This document shows, piece by piece, positions 33,107 through 44,687 of a DNA stretch of 64,000 bases. The DNA lies in the NCBI GenBank assembly GCA_021209875.1, contig JAGYVD010000003.1, positions 248,001 to 312,000 of the forward strand, given 5' to 3'. The first letter of the stretch is position 1, and each line of letters starts with the position of its first letter. The translations under genes and the position numbers were made by a program. The stretch is from Rosellinia necatrix. Its lineage: Eukaryota > Ascomycota > Sordariomycetes > Xylariales > Xylariaceae. The notes beneath the pieces were generated by a model. It ran no database searches and was not told the origin of the DNA. It saw only the letters and a list, made by a program, of their open reading frames with translations.

Positions 33107-36100
33107 TTAGAAGTCTCCGCGCCTGGCACTTCTCTCCGCGAACGGGGCCCAGAAAAGAGGCGAGATGGCGGCTCGGACGGCGTACTGGCGGTAAACCGGC
33201 CAGTCTTCGTCCTGACTTCGGAAGTCGGCGTCAAACTGGCCCTCGCCACAGCTGCACAAGAAGCGTCTTCCACTCACCGTGGACAGCGGGATGGCGGCCC
33301 CCGCGGCCGCGTACTCGCAGCCCGGCTGGTGCTCCCAGGTGCGGCAGCGCTCGACGCACGCGGGGAGGAACCGTCGCCAGAGCCGCAGACTCTTCGCGTC
33401 GGCCGCGAGGACGCAGAGGTCGCCGGACGCTATCGCGGCCCGCATATCGCCGCCGATGGGCTGCGGGATCGCGCCGTGAAATTGGAAGACGGCGCAGTCG
33501 AGGAACACGGTGCGGTTGGCGAGGTCGAGGCGGAGCGTGCTCGGCAGGATGTAGATGCCGGAGTCGAGCTCGCCGAGGCGGTAGATCCGCTTCTTGTTGC
33601 CGAGGCGGCCCGGGAAGCGGAGGATCTGCGCGGCGATGACTGACTTGCAGGCCAGACGGCTATCGTCGTTCTGAGCGTCGGACCGGGCCGCTGCCGGCAT
33701 GCGTACCACGCCCCGTTCGCGGGCCGAGAGTGTCACGGTCATATGAAATCGAATCCACCACATCTCCTCGCCTTCGGTGGGCTGGGACCCCTCGACGTCT
33801 ATCACGGGGCAATTCTGGACCTGCAGGTACGGTATGCTCCAGCTGATCGGCTTCCCGTCGCGCAAATAGACGGGATACATGTAGTGAGGGTATCTGTTCC
33901 ATTTGTGACAGTTGGATGGCTTGCCACTGAGCTCCACCCGGGACGACTCGCGATCGACTTGCAGTTCCAGACTTGCCTTTATAAGGCAGACAGGGAAAGA
34001 AACGCCCACGGGAACACGATCACCTATTTTAATTTCAAAGTGGGCTGGTGACAAATGTCTCATCGTCACCGGACATTCGTCGCTCTCGAGAGCTCGCTTG
34101 GTCTCGCTACATGTGATGTCCAGTCGACTAACGTAATTGACAATGCGCCCTGTTGTTTTATCAACGGTGGCAATCAAGGAAGTGTCTCCTTCCAAGGAAT
34201 TGTCCCCTGTTACGTTGACCAAGTTTGTAGGCGTTGCCTGGAAAAACCCGGTGACGATCGGGAATGCTTGTAGATTAGGTGCGTATTGTGTGATGTAGAC
34301 GCCGGTATTGTTGCTGACCTTGGTCTGGTAGAATTGCATCGACATGCCCAGGCTTCTTCTAAAAGCAGAGATCGATATGATGGTCGGGTGGATTCCGATC
34401 GCCACCTGCAAATCCCGTGGTACCCGATCAACAAAAGCAGAAGGGACGTAGAAGGAGGCGATGAGTGGCCGAGATCCGCTCCAGCCGGCTTCGTCCTCCT
34501 TCACGAGAACCTCGAAGGAGTCGTCGTTGCGCCTCCCGCGAGTCGAGATATCTCCAAACGCCACATGGCAGGCGGCGAAGATGTAACCTATCCCCAGGGT
34601 CGCAGGCCCCATTAGCAAGCGGCAATACAAAAATGGGGTGCTTAGTTTGACGCGGCCTCTTTGCTCCGGGTCGGTGAATAATCCAAGCTTCTCTCGCGGG
34701 ATCTCCAATGTTATGCAAACAACCGAAGGGACCTGTGCCCAGTCTCGCACATCTCCCTCCGGTTTTCTCGGAGGCCTTATACCTTGGTTCGCGACAGGAA
34801 TCGAAAAGACGCCCATGACATGGAGATATGCATGGAACTCCGGTGAGTGATATCCATCCATGATATTTCTACGTTTGTTCATTGCCAGCCCAAGAACTTT
34901 GACCGCCACCACAGTCCAGTTGCAGACCGCTCTGCTTTGGACAAGGCGAAGAATCGCCGCGAAGCTGGCGCGATGGTACCGCATCTCCGCCAAATATTGG
35001 GGATCCTCACCGTCTGTGGAAGGGTGCGGGTTTACGTACATGTCCTGTTCATGGCGGAACATAGAGGCATAGATATGAAACAAGAGTTCGGCCAGCTGGT
35101 CTGCATCGTCGAATTGGATTCCCGTCGGAGCAGGGCACGGTCCATTTGACGGGATCAAGCACATCGGGCGCTTCCAGGTAGTTCGGACAGTCAAAGCATT
35201 GGCGATTATCTGCATCTCGGCGTTGAAGACAGGCAGGATCTGCTCCTCGCCAAGGGGGACAGCCGATGCGTTGGTCCAGTATTCGACGGGGAACAGGCCA
35301 AGTATCGCGGACAAAGTCGGGACATCGCCGCAGAGCAGGCGATTGAGAGTTTCTCGGTGGAGGTTGCGTTTCGGCGAGACAACCTCTGTGTAGAGAGTCG
35401 AAGATAGTTTGTTGCGCAACAGGGGTGAAACCGCCGCCAGAAGGGTCAATGCGCCCATATCATTACAAAGGTTAGACGTGTCGATTACGTCGAAATCCAA
35501 CGGGGCAACGCCGGATGCATCATAGTCAGGTCCGTCCAACACGAGCGGCTGGAAACTATACTGATCTCGATACCAATTGGCGGTGTTGGCCGACGTGGCG
35601 CGCTTGTGCTGTAGGGTATGCGCGAAGGCTACGGCGTCTCCGCGGAAGAAGCGGACTTGGATCTTCGTGAAACGCTTCTTGTATGATGCTGCCCACAGGC
35701 GGAATTGTATGCGAACAACCTCTGTCATTCTTTTGCCGAGAGGAAGTTCTTTGAACGTGTCGGTGCCTAGCCCATACGAGTGAGTGGGCACAGAAGCCAG
35801 GGCGAGATGAGAACAGAATATAGGGTTGGTGGCATAATGGAGAATAGGCACGCTCTCATGATCTCCCGTGAGGAAGGTGAGATTAGGATATCGTTGTGAC
35901 TCGTCGGTAACACCCGTGTTCCAATCAAAGCCCCCATGCTCTCTGTACTGTTCCAAAAGCAAATGGAGTTGACCCCCATATACGGTAACCGCTGCTGGAA
36001 TTGTCGATTGTAAACCGATAAAGTCCAGTCCCTTGAAGGTATCCAAGAGCTCGCAAGTCTCATTCTGGGAACGCTCAATAAAGGATGTGAAGTGATCCCG

Positions 36101-36724
36101 TACACTCTCGTCTCTTGGATTTGCGCTGTAGACTTTCCACATATTCCGGACCTCTGACAACGTGACGGAGTCACAGACTCTAAGGCGCAGTCCGTACCTG
36201 CTCCGGTGCCAACCATCCATGGTGGCAGAGAGGTCATATAGCTTCGTCGCCCGGGAGCGGATAATATCAGAAGCCTTTGCGTCAACTTCCAGATGGCAGT
36301 AGATTGCCAGCAAAGAATCAATTCTCTTTTCGTCTTTGTCGTCCATTATGAGCGACAGAATCAAAATGTTGCGAGCTAGCGATGAATATGTCAGCAAGCT
36401 CGGCACAATCTAATGGCGAGAAGGGCGAGGGAGAGGAGAGAGATGGTCTCACCAATGACGGCCGCTAGCTTGTCGCAGCAAGTCACGTCCAATTTACGAT
36501 CTGGTTATTGAAATTAGATACTAGGCTCCCTTGATCATGATGAAAGGATCAGCTAACTTACCATCATTGTGAGCAGTGAACAAGATGGTCCGCACATCTC
36601 CGTGGCCGAGAAGTAACGCGTCGGTCGCCTCGCCAGGTGGCATGGACTGCGTGAAGCAAACCGGGGGCGAGCTCCCTAACGGATTGAAGTAGGGATTGAT
36701 GCTGACTTTCGCCGGCGCCGACAT
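33107..36724 (-). CDS. large DUF4470-domain protein, MYND-family relative
   Basis: Minus-strand exons 36562-36724, 36453-36500 and 33107-36375 give 1159 residues; donors GTAAGT and GTGAGA, phases consistent. The N-terminus matches DUF4470: YFNPLGSSPPVCFTQSMPP, LLLGHGDVRTILFT, LDVTCCDKLAAVIARNILIL. The long middle holds FRLWAASYKKRFTKIQVRFFRGDAVAFAH-type sequence (residues around 270) found in proteins that pair DUF4470 with a zf-MYND finger. The C-terminus has a Cys-rich set, RCRTWEHQPGCEY and FLCSCGEGQF, that may bind zinc, but a complete MYND finger is not evident. Biochemical function is unknown. The gene is intact over more than 3.2 kb in one exon. Confidence 0.75.
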
Positions 36725-37518
36725 TTTGAAGGCGTGGGACGAATGTTTTTGTTGTGTTGCAAGCAGTGGATTGATGGAGGTTGACTGGAGATGAAGAAAC
36801 GATGAGGTTGGAGATGGAGATGGAGATGTGGTGTGGGAAGGAAGGGAGAGGTAAAAGTTTTTTGAGCTTAGGTGAATGCAATGGACTTAGAGAATAGATA
36901 ATAGCGGATCCTCTTGGACCGGAAAAGGGCGGAAAAGGAAAGAACCTGGCCAGCCAGTTTCACGAAAGGTAGGCAGGTGATGGATCGTGAAGTTTAGTCG
37001 GCGACTGGCTGCGGATCGGGCAGTCGTTGGCAGTCGGTTGTGCATATTCAGCCAAGTCCCAGGGACGCTGTCATGTATCACTTAGACAAGGGGTACCTTT
37101 TGTCTTCTATCCTTTTGTTTTCCGCTATGTCGATTTCCCTAAGTAGGGGTTTCATTTTGAAATTGTCAAAAGACTATCATGGTACCCGTATAGAACACCA
37201 ACAGCTCGTGAGCCCGTGGAGATGAATCCATTAGTATTTATAGTGGTTACACTGCGAGGTTGGTCGGAATAAGATACATATACCTCACGATACAAAAAGG
37301 ATATTGAGACTACAACAACGCATATATCAGGGGCTATGAGGGCAGGACTCTGAGTCAATACCGGGTTAAGATATGGCCATGGGGGATGGAATATCCATCA
37401 CGATATTGTGTTCCATATACAACAAGGCGTAAATTTGTATCTCTAAACATCGCAAGGGAAAAAGAACCGCTAAAAGAATCGTCAAAGTCCTGTTGTTTGT
37501 GTCCATTGTCACGGTTTT

Positions 37519-37896
37519 CATTGCTGGTAGTTCCAGAAATGACTTATGTTATTGCACAAGAAGGGAAGGTTCCTTACTTGGTCAGTCGCCAGCTACTCGC
37601 TCCTTTTATATACGGTATTCTGGCCCGTGCCCTAGTGGAGTTCTTAGGTTAGAACTAGTTCCGTGACAGAGCCTTAAGTATAAACATCAATATCTTCAAA
37701 TAATATCTTCGATACCATTGCCTAGCATGTCATAATGGATGTCGCGGAACCAAGCCCGGCCTGCGGGCCTCTACCGGGCACGGACCCAAAAGACTACGTA
37801 TATAAGCTAGAATATCTGGCGACTGCCTGACGGAAGGAAATTCCCTCCTTGTGCGATAACATAAGGTATTTCTAGAACTATTAGTAGTATGAATAG
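37519..37896. repeat. inverted pair of diverged repeat copies
   Basis: The plus strand at 37519-37670 and the reverse complement of 37741-37896 share ordered words: AGTTC(C/T)AGAAAT, CTTATGTTAT(T/C)GCACAAG, CAGTCGCCAG, TTATATACG, CCGTGCCC and GTTCCG(T/C)GACA. Many differences are C/T or G/A. They look like two remnants of one element, for example LTR ends or a MITE, now facing each other across about 70 bases. No coding part of an element is visible. Confidence 0.65.
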
Positions 37897-39010
37897 CAAT
37901 CTCCCTGTTCTCAAACAAAAGCTCAGATGCCTCGCCGTCAAGTATATAACCCACCCCCCACTGATTTTCTTAGCTGCAACAGGCATCCAACTGTAGTTAG
38001 CTGTTCTTTTCAAATTTATAACATATAGCCAAGAGTATGTTTCACCGGTTCTTCTGCTGTAGGGTACGGCCCGCAGTCGAATAGTTACTCATTACAGTGG
38101 ACTTCTATGTTAATTACCCGATCTCCCTCTTCTATAATTTCGCTTTTTAATTGCTATATGATGAGAGCAGTCAGGATTTGAATCCCCCCTACGTAGGTGG
38201 CCTTTGGTAGCTTCATACCGCAGGAAAGACATTAGTACAATAATTACAATAGAGATTCCTTAGGACAGTTCCTGTACGTCAAACAATCTCTGTACGAACG
38301 GCTAGAGTGCACGGCTTGCCAGTCATCCCACTGTTTAGTCAAGGAAAATTAGACAGGCCTCATTTGATATTTAACTGGTTCATCTAGTAAACGGTGGAGA
38401 TGCATTAGAATTTAGGTTATAATTATGATTTAAACAGTACATCTAATGATACTACATATACTAGTGCCAGTTTAAACTTGTCCTATACAATGGGATATTT
38501 TATTGTCAAGCTTATGAGTGCTCGTGAATACCCACAGCGTACAGATCAACTGGGGTTAGCCCCCACTGAGAGATTTGTGTACTTTACCGCGCTTATAGTG
38601 TAAACCATTTGGGGAGTGCCTGCACACGATTACTCGGATATTTTTTACTACAACCGGAATAGCTTAACGAGTATCCGCCCAAAAACGATGCAACTTGGAT
38701 CAATAGATAACTAGCTGTTTATTAATAATACATCATTATATGTGTGATGGCTGCAATAGTGGTTGTTGGTTCAGAGCCCAATTATACCTGTGTATTGGGA
38801 AGAAAAACTAAAGTCACTAATTACCTTCTTGTTGGTACCTGCCAGGGCTATCCACTACCACCAGCCGGACAACTTCGGTGTCGGTCATCCGGCCAATCAG
38901 GGGCCAGCATGGCTATGGGCCATGACAATACCTAAGTATTCTAGATTGTTTTTGACACCAAAGGTATTTCAGGTGAGTGGGAGGGGCCAACCTTAGTTGA
39001 GCTGATCGCT

Positions 39011-39092
39011 CCTATAAATGCCTACAGACACCTGTACATACATACCTACGAGTGCTTATAAATGCCTATGAATGCCTATAAATGCCTATAAA
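39011..39092. repeat. 10-base tandem repeat TATAAATGCC
   Basis: Imperfect array of TAT(A/G)AATGCC units in the intergenic region upstream of the RNase H2C gene. Confidence 0.7.
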
Positions 39093-39304
39093 TCGAGGGA
39101 ATATATCTTCCTGATAACTGCATATTGACTAAACGGGGTGGAATTAACATGAATATGTAGCTACCGGGTTTCATATATTCAATTGGCGAGCTACTCCATT
39201 GAACATAGCATAGAGAAGAATCAATTAAACGCGGTCATTCTCTTTGACGCGTCTGAATTTCCAAGTCCCGTCCCAGCAATATCTTCACAATCTCATTTGT
39301 TGAA

Positions 39305-39914
39305 ATGCCATCACCACTGTTTACGTTGGAATCCGGCACATCGGAACAGAAAAAGGCCACTGTGAATTTACTGCCTTGTCGGATACATCACGATGGCGAT
39401 GTGAATCCATCCAACACATTTTGGAATCCTACTGAGACTGAGGGTGAGTGGTTCAACTCACAGCAAGCGCCGAATGAAATCTAATCAAGGCTTTTAGGGG
39501 CGGATAAATTACAGACGGCTTACTTAAGAGGTAGAAAGCTTCATGGGAAACCTGTGACGCTGCCGGAAGGATATTATGGCCTGGTAGTCGAGAAGACGGA
39601 CGCAGAGCCCGAGACGTCGACAAGACAGGGCACGGCTGACGAGAACGATGTCGAGATGATCGAAAACCCGGGCGATCAACTCGAAGTGGCTGCGATGAAA
39701 GGCAAGGCCGCATTCGACCAGTTGATGATCTGGGGTCACGAGTCTACGAGCGATTCCAGCGTAGATCCCTATGTGCGAGGGATGGAGGAATGGGTTGCAT
39801 TTGCCGAAGAAGTATGACACCAGTTTTTATTTGCGGATGTAACCTCAATCATACATCATACTGACAGTGTTCTAGATACACTCGTTTGCAACGGAGGCGG
39901 ACACTGTAAAGTAG
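39305..39914 (+). CDS. RNH203: ribonuclease H2 subunit C
   Basis: Non-catalytic subunit of the trimeric RNase H2 that removes ribonucleotides from DNA and RNA from RNA:DNA hybrids in the nucleus. Exons 39305-39443, 39498-39811 and 39876-39914 give 163 residues, with introns of 54 and 64 bases. Family blocks: VNLLPCRIHHDGDV, NTFWNPTETE, AYLRGRKLHGKPVTLPEGY, GLVVEKT, then FDQLMIWGHES, VRGMEEWVAFAEE and a final exon beginning IHSF. The last exon was added because the second donor (GTATGA) and the branch site CTGAC before TTCTAG fit; without it the reading would stop in the intron at 39817. Low sequence conservation is normal for this subunit. Confidence 0.85.
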
Positions 39915-40384
39915 TTAAAGCAAGCAAGCAAGCAAGCAATAAGCCGGGATGACCCAAGTAGTCCTTTGCTGGCGGAATGGTTGGGCGTCTGGAGTAATGT
40001 ATTCCTTGGGGTAGGAAGCCTTTACACTGCGGTTAAAATAGAGTTAAGATATCTCGGGCCTCTTCATAGCGTATGTGATCTACGATGTTTCAAAGGCTAT
40101 TGCTGGGAAACACAAATTGAGAACTGTGTTTTGGTTCCGAAGCTATACATGTTACGGATACAGTGTGCACTTACAGTGTATATATAATTCATCGATACTG
40201 TATTAATCGCCCCTAGCAGATGCCTTAGATCCATTAAAAATGCCCCTCCAACCACTTGCAAGTGTACTAGGTACCTACCTACCTACCTAGGTACCCAAGC
40301 TTTCTCGACCTTGCATCAATCACCCGACACATCGCCGCCAAATTTATTTCATCAAGACGACCGCCCCATCACTCGAATTCCATC
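39915..40384. other. intergenic region
   Basis: Contains an AGCA tandem run (about 39920-39938) and an ACCT run at 40268-40295. The final part is the ESA1 promoter and leader. No gene is seen. Confidence 0.6.
40268..40295. repeat. (ACCT)n microsatellite
   Basis: Tetranucleotide run bounded on both sides by CTAGGTACC, about 90 bases upstream of the ESA1 start codon. Confidence 0.8.
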
Positions 40385-41878
40385 ATGAGTCCTGGGGCCC
40401 TGAACGGGGAGGCGGCCGTCGGGCCCGAGGGGCCGCGACAAAAGAGCAGGGCGACGGTTGAAACGCTCGGGGTCGGTTGCATCGCCATGGTCGAGAAGAA
40501 CGGACAAGCCCGTCGCGCCGAGATCCTGAGCATCAAGGACACGAAGAGCGGCCGCCAGTTCTACTGCAATTTCGATAACTTCAACAAGCGGCTTGATGAA
40601 TGGGTCCCGGCCAAGCGCATAGACTTCGACCAGGACGTCGAGTGGCCGAGCCCGGACAAGGACAAGCAGAAGGACAGCAAAGGCAAGAATACGACCGTGT
40701 CGAAGAAGAAGGTCGCCCCGAGCAAGGCCCAGAAGCGCCCCGGGAAGAGGGAACAGTCCGTCGCTTCCGAAGCTGTCACGCCCCATCCATGGCCCGACGC
40801 GTCGGATACGCAGCCGCCGTCCAAAGCACCCTCGACGCCGAGAGATACCGAGCAGAAATCCACGGGGACGCCCGCTGTCGGGGGCGACGAGATGGACATT
40901 GATGACGACGACAACAATACCCCCGAGGTCAAGAAAGAAGTAGAGTTCAGCAGGGAGGCCGAGATCGAGAAGCTACGGACTGGGGGCTCCATGACGCAAA
41001 ACCCAACCGAGCTCGCTCGAATCCGAAACATATCCAAGGTGCAGTTCGGCGAACACGATCTCTTCCCGTGGTATTTCTCCCCGTACCCGGAATCCTTTAC
41101 GCAGGAGGACGTCATATTCATATGTGAGTTCTGTCTCAGCTATTACGGCGACAAGAAGTCTTTTAGCAGGCACCGGCAGAAGTGCACTCTGCAGCATCCG
41201 CCTGGAAATGAGATCTATCGCGACGATTACGTGTCTTTCTTTGAAATCGATGGCCGCCGACAGCGCACGTGGTGCCGCAACCTATGTCTACTATCCAAAA
41301 TGTTCCTTGACCATAAGACGTTGTATTACGACGTTGACCCATTCTTATTCTATGTGATGACGCAAAAGACGGGGAAAGGTCACCATTTGGTTGGGTACTT
41401 CTCTAAGGAGAAGGAGAGCGCGGATGGGTATAACGTCGCGTGTATCCTGACCCTTCCTCAATATCAGAGAAAAGGCTTTGGTCGATTGCTCATCCAGTTC
41501 TCCTACGAGCTTTCCAAAGTCGAGGGTAAGCTTGGGTCGCCTGAGAAGCCTCTCTCGGATCTGGGGCTCCTCAGTTACCGGCAGTACTGGTCAGAGAACA
41601 TTATAGATCTCCTGCTGGAGCTGAATGATCGTGACGAGAAGTCGAGCATTGAGAGCATATCCAGCGCGCTCGCCATGACGACCCAAGACGTCGAACATAC
41701 CCTACAAGCTCTGAAGATGCAGGTTTATCACAAAGGAGAGCACAAGCTCGTCTTGCCGGAGTCTATGATCCAACAGCGGGAGAAGGCCAAGCTAAAGAAG
41801 AAGCGATACATCTCGCCGGAGAATATCCAGTGGAAACCTCCTGTCTTTACGGCGTCGACACGGACGTGGGGCTGGTAA
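40385..41878 (+). CDS. ESA1: Esa1, MYST-family histone acetyltransferase of NuA4
   Basis: Catalytic subunit of NuA4; acetylates histone H4 and H2A tails in transcription and DNA repair. Intronless, 497 residues. A chromo-barrel (Tudor-knot) domain covers about residues 25-85. A charged linker follows, with a basic part (KKKVAPSKAQKRPGKR) and an acidic run (DIDDDDNN). The MYST domain begins near residue 215. The zinc finger uses C247, C250, H263 and C267. Lys311 in FLDHKTLYYDVD is the autoacetylated lysine, Cys353 lies in ACILTLP, the acetyl-CoA loop is QRKGFGRLL at 361-369, and the catalytic Glu387 is in SPEKPLSDLG. All key residues are present and the C-terminal TWGW is typical. Confidence 0.96.
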   Translation: MSPGALNGEAAVGPEGPRQKSRATVETLGVGCIAMVEKNGQARRAEILSIKDTKSGRQFYCNFDNFNKRLDEWVPAKRIDFDQDVEWPSPDKDKQKDSKGKNTTVSKKKVAPSKAQKRPGKREQSVASEAVTPHPWPDASDTQPPSKAPSTPRDTEQKSTGTPAVGGDEMDIDDDDNNTPEVKKEVEFSREAEIEKLRTGGSMTQNPTELARIRNISKVQFGEHDLFPWYFSPYPESFTQEDVIFICEFCLSYYGDKKSFSRHRQKCTLQHPPGNEIYRDDYVSFFEIDGRRQRTWCRNLCLLSKMFLDHKTLYYDVDPFLFYVMTQKTGKGHHLVGYFSKEKESADGYNVACILTLPQYQRKGFGRLLIQFSYELSKVEGKLGSPEKPLSDLGLLSYRQYWSENIIDLLLELNDRDEKSSIESISSALAMTTQDVEHTLQALKMQVYHKGEHKLVLPESMIQQREKAKLKKKRYISPENIQWKPPVFTASTRTWGW

Positions 41879-42080
41879 TCATTTTATACGGCTTGTCTTT
41901 GTAAGATACATTCATCGAGCGAGCGAGCAATCGACTGGCGTGCTTCAAACTATAGATATACCCAAGACTCATTTACTTAATACATTTGAAATAACCCCCA
42001 AACGTAAAAAAAAAAAGCCTTACTTTAATACCGTAGCATGCACTTTTTTTCCGAAGTTGTAATTCGTATACTCGCCATTT

Positions 42081-44181
42081 TCACTTCGCGTCATCAGCCC
42101 CATCCGTCGTCACTCCAGATTTCCCCCTCCGCTTCTCCCAGCCGTCGGGACCCTCGTCCAACATCCGGCGTATGACGCGACCCAGCCTCTCGACGCCGTC
42201 GACGAGGTCCTCCTCGTCCTCCCAGGAGAAGCAGAGGCGCAGGGCGCGGTCGAAGCGGGCGGCGCCCTCGTCGCCGTGCACCGCGAACAGCTCCCCGTGG
42301 CCGACGACGAGGTCCTCGTCGGCGCGGCAGCGGTCCGCGACGTCCCGGGCCGCCGGCCACGCCGTCTTCTCCTCCCCCTCCTCCCCGTCGCCTTCGGGGA
42401 GCGTCACCCAGACGAAGTAACCCCCGTACACCGCGGCGCCCGGCGGGCGCGGGCGGCGGCGGCGGCGGTGGCGGCGCCACCGCCGAGGCGGAGGCCGAGC
42501 GGCACGAGGACGGCGCGCACGGCGCCCTCGAGCGCCGCGTGCCGCCGCGCGTAGGCCGGGATCAGCGTCGTGCGGATGTGCGCGTCGAGCCAGCATTCCC
42601 CTTCTTCCCCTTCCTTCTCACCTTTACCCCCGCCGCCATCGTCGTCGTCGTCGTCGTTTTCCGGAGCAGAGGAAGAGGAGAAGGAGAAGGAGAAGGAGGA
42701 GGAGGAGGAGGAGGCGAAATTGATGTCGTCCGCGGACCGCAGGAGAAGCTCGCACACGAGGGTCGCGGCCAGCTGCGACGCGGCGCCGCCGGAGCACGTG
42801 GACCCCGTGCGCGCGAGCCCGCGCGCGAACGCCGCCGACGAGTACGTCCACCCCGTGCGCGCGCCCGGCGCCACGAGCTTGCTGAAGGAGCCGTTGGACA
42901 CCGCGTGTCCGAAGACGCGTGGACATCCGCTACTGCTGCTGCTCCCGGGGGGAGGGGGAGGGGGGATCGTGTGCGGAGCGGCCGCGCGCTATGTCGAGGT
43001 CTACGACGCGCGGGAGGAAGGCTTTGCGGGGCACGCTATCTCGATGAAGTCCAGTTGTTGTTGTTGTTGTTGTTATTGTGGTTGAGGGGTTTTGCTGCTG
43101 CTGCTGCTGCTGCTGCTGTGCGTTCGTGGTGGATGGGCGGGGAGGGGAAGCGGGAGAGGGAGGGGAGGAAGAGACGTGCCACTGCAGCATGTCGTAGACG
43201 TCGTCGCAGATGACGAGGGCGTCGCGGCGTCGTGCGGCGTCCACGAGCGCGCGGCGCCGCGCCAGCGTCATGGTGCGGCCGCTCGGGTTCGCGAACGTCG
43301 GCACGCAGTAGATGACGTGGCGGTAGATCTTGCGGTCGGGGCCGGGGTATTTATAGCCCTTCTCCCTTCTTCTCCCCCCCCCCCCCTTCTCCTTCTCCTT
43401 CTCCTTCTCTTCCATCCCTCTGTCCTCTCTCCCGCACCTGTTCCCGCTCCTCCAGGGCGCACATGGCCCGCTCCATCGCCGCCACGTCGAGCCCCTCCTC
43501 ATCCTCCGGCACGGCCCGCAGCCGGCCCGCGAACCCGGCGTCGCCGAAGACCGGGCACGCGAGGAAGTAGCACGGCGCCGCGACCCAGACGGCGAGCGTG
43601 CGCGCCGGGTCGGTGAACGACTGCAGGATGCAGGCCAGCGACTGCGAGGCGCCGCCCGTGATGGTGATGCGGTCCGCCTCTGCCTCTTCTTCTGCCTCTT
43701 CTTCTTCTTCTTCTTCTTCTACCTCCCCTGCTCTCCCTTTGACGTTTCTTCGGCCGTCACCACCACCACCACCACCACCTTCCTCCCCGCCGGCGGCGAT
43801 GGCGACGGCGACGGCGTCCCCGTAGAACCGGCCCAGCCACCGAGCGAGCGCCTCCCGCAGCGGCTGGTAGCCCGGGTCCGGGGCGTACTCGAGGCCGGGG
43901 GCCCAGACGGCGCGGTCCGACAGCGCCCTCTGCGCGGCCGCGCGCAGGGCGTCCGCGGGCAGCAGCGAGGTGGAGGGCCAGCCGCGGAGGAGGTTGATGC
44001 TCTTCTTCCCGTTCTTCTTCTTCTTCTTCTTCTCGTTCTTCTTCTTCTTCTTCGCCTTCGTCTCCTTCTTGTCCCCGTTCCCTTCTACGCCTGCATTCTT
44101 GCCCGGCGATGCCCCGGCGTCGTGACCATCGACCTTCTCCGTGGCCGCTCCCGACATTGCCTGTCCTGCGACCATCCTCAT
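42081..44181 (-). CDS. PLP-dependent aminotransferase (class I/II), frame-disrupted
   Basis: Resembles fungal aminotransferases related to yeast YER152C/Aro8-type enzymes. Minus-strand model: 43438-44181, a 109-base intron (43329-43437), then 42081-43328. Family blocks: INLLRGWPSTSLLP, YGPDPGYQPLREALARWL-like sequence, TGGASQSLACILQSF, CYFLACPVF, HVIYCVPTFANPSGRTM, CDDVYDMLQW, SNGSFSKLVAPGARTGW with the PLP lysine, STCSGGAASQLAATLV and GGYFVWVTLP. Two one-base frame changes are still needed: in the G6/G5/G6 tract at 42947-42965, and in a GCC repeat near 42440-42490 in the opposite sense. Long Lys, Glu, Gln, Thr, Ser and Asp runs interrupt the fold. These may be sequence errors in a microsatellite-rich gene or real decay. 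The substrate is unknown. Confidence 0.65.
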
Positions 44182-44687
44182 TCGCTGTGTCGGGGTGCCT
44201 CTGAAATGCGATGCGCGACGAAAGGATATCCTAGGCGGATTGTGATTTTGTGGGTCTGTCGCATGCTATACATTCAAAGTTGTGTGGCTTTTCCCCTTGT
44301 CTTTTTTTCGCTCTGCGTAAGTAGGCTTCTAGGTAGTCCGTGAGCCTTTAAACGGGTCTGTTACAGGGTATCTAATCGATGTAAATGACCTCATCCATAC
44401 ACATGAAGCGCTCATAGCTACATTACAGCACTATCTCACTAGCGTACATGGGACTTGAGGTTAACGAAGCATGTGAAACGCCGTGTAACTCTCGGGCTGG
44501 CAAACCGTTCAAAACACAACGGACTAGACACATTACTTATCACTAATTTTATAACCGTTTTTTCTCATTTTGCTTTTTAGTGAAAACTAGTCTCATCACT
44601 CAGCTTAACGGGTATAATACCACACCGCTCTAACCTTACTACGCCCATACCCACATCCCACTCCGGACAGCCACGTAACGTCTTCAT
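44182..44687. other. intergenic region
   Basis: Upstream of the aminotransferase and downstream of the GH125 gene, both on the minus strand. AT-rich in its second half. No gene is seen. Confidence 0.6.

Larger units (their letters stand above)
36725..39304. other. 2.6-kb AT-rich gap with decayed repeats
   Basis: No functional gene is seen. It contains an inverted pair of diverged repeat copies (37519-37670 and 37741-37896), a 10-base tandem repeat (39011-39092) and AT-rich sequence with many stop codons. Short open frames here lie inside the repeats or have no coding character. Confidence 0.6.

Noticed and set aside
38170..38230. T-arm-like sequence on the minus strand (GGATTCAAATCC)
   Set aside because: The flanking bases do not form T, anticodon or acceptor stems, so a tRNA is not supported.
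39041..39092. Regularly repeated TATAAATGCC units considered as a CRISPR-like array
   Set aside because: Units are directly adjacent without spacers and the genome is eukaryotic; this is a simple tandem repeat.
43381..43386. Frame shift at the 13-C run in the aminotransferase gene
   Set aside because: A 109-base intron (43329-43437) with phase-0 ends removes the run and joins conserved sequence in frame, so no frame shift is needed there.
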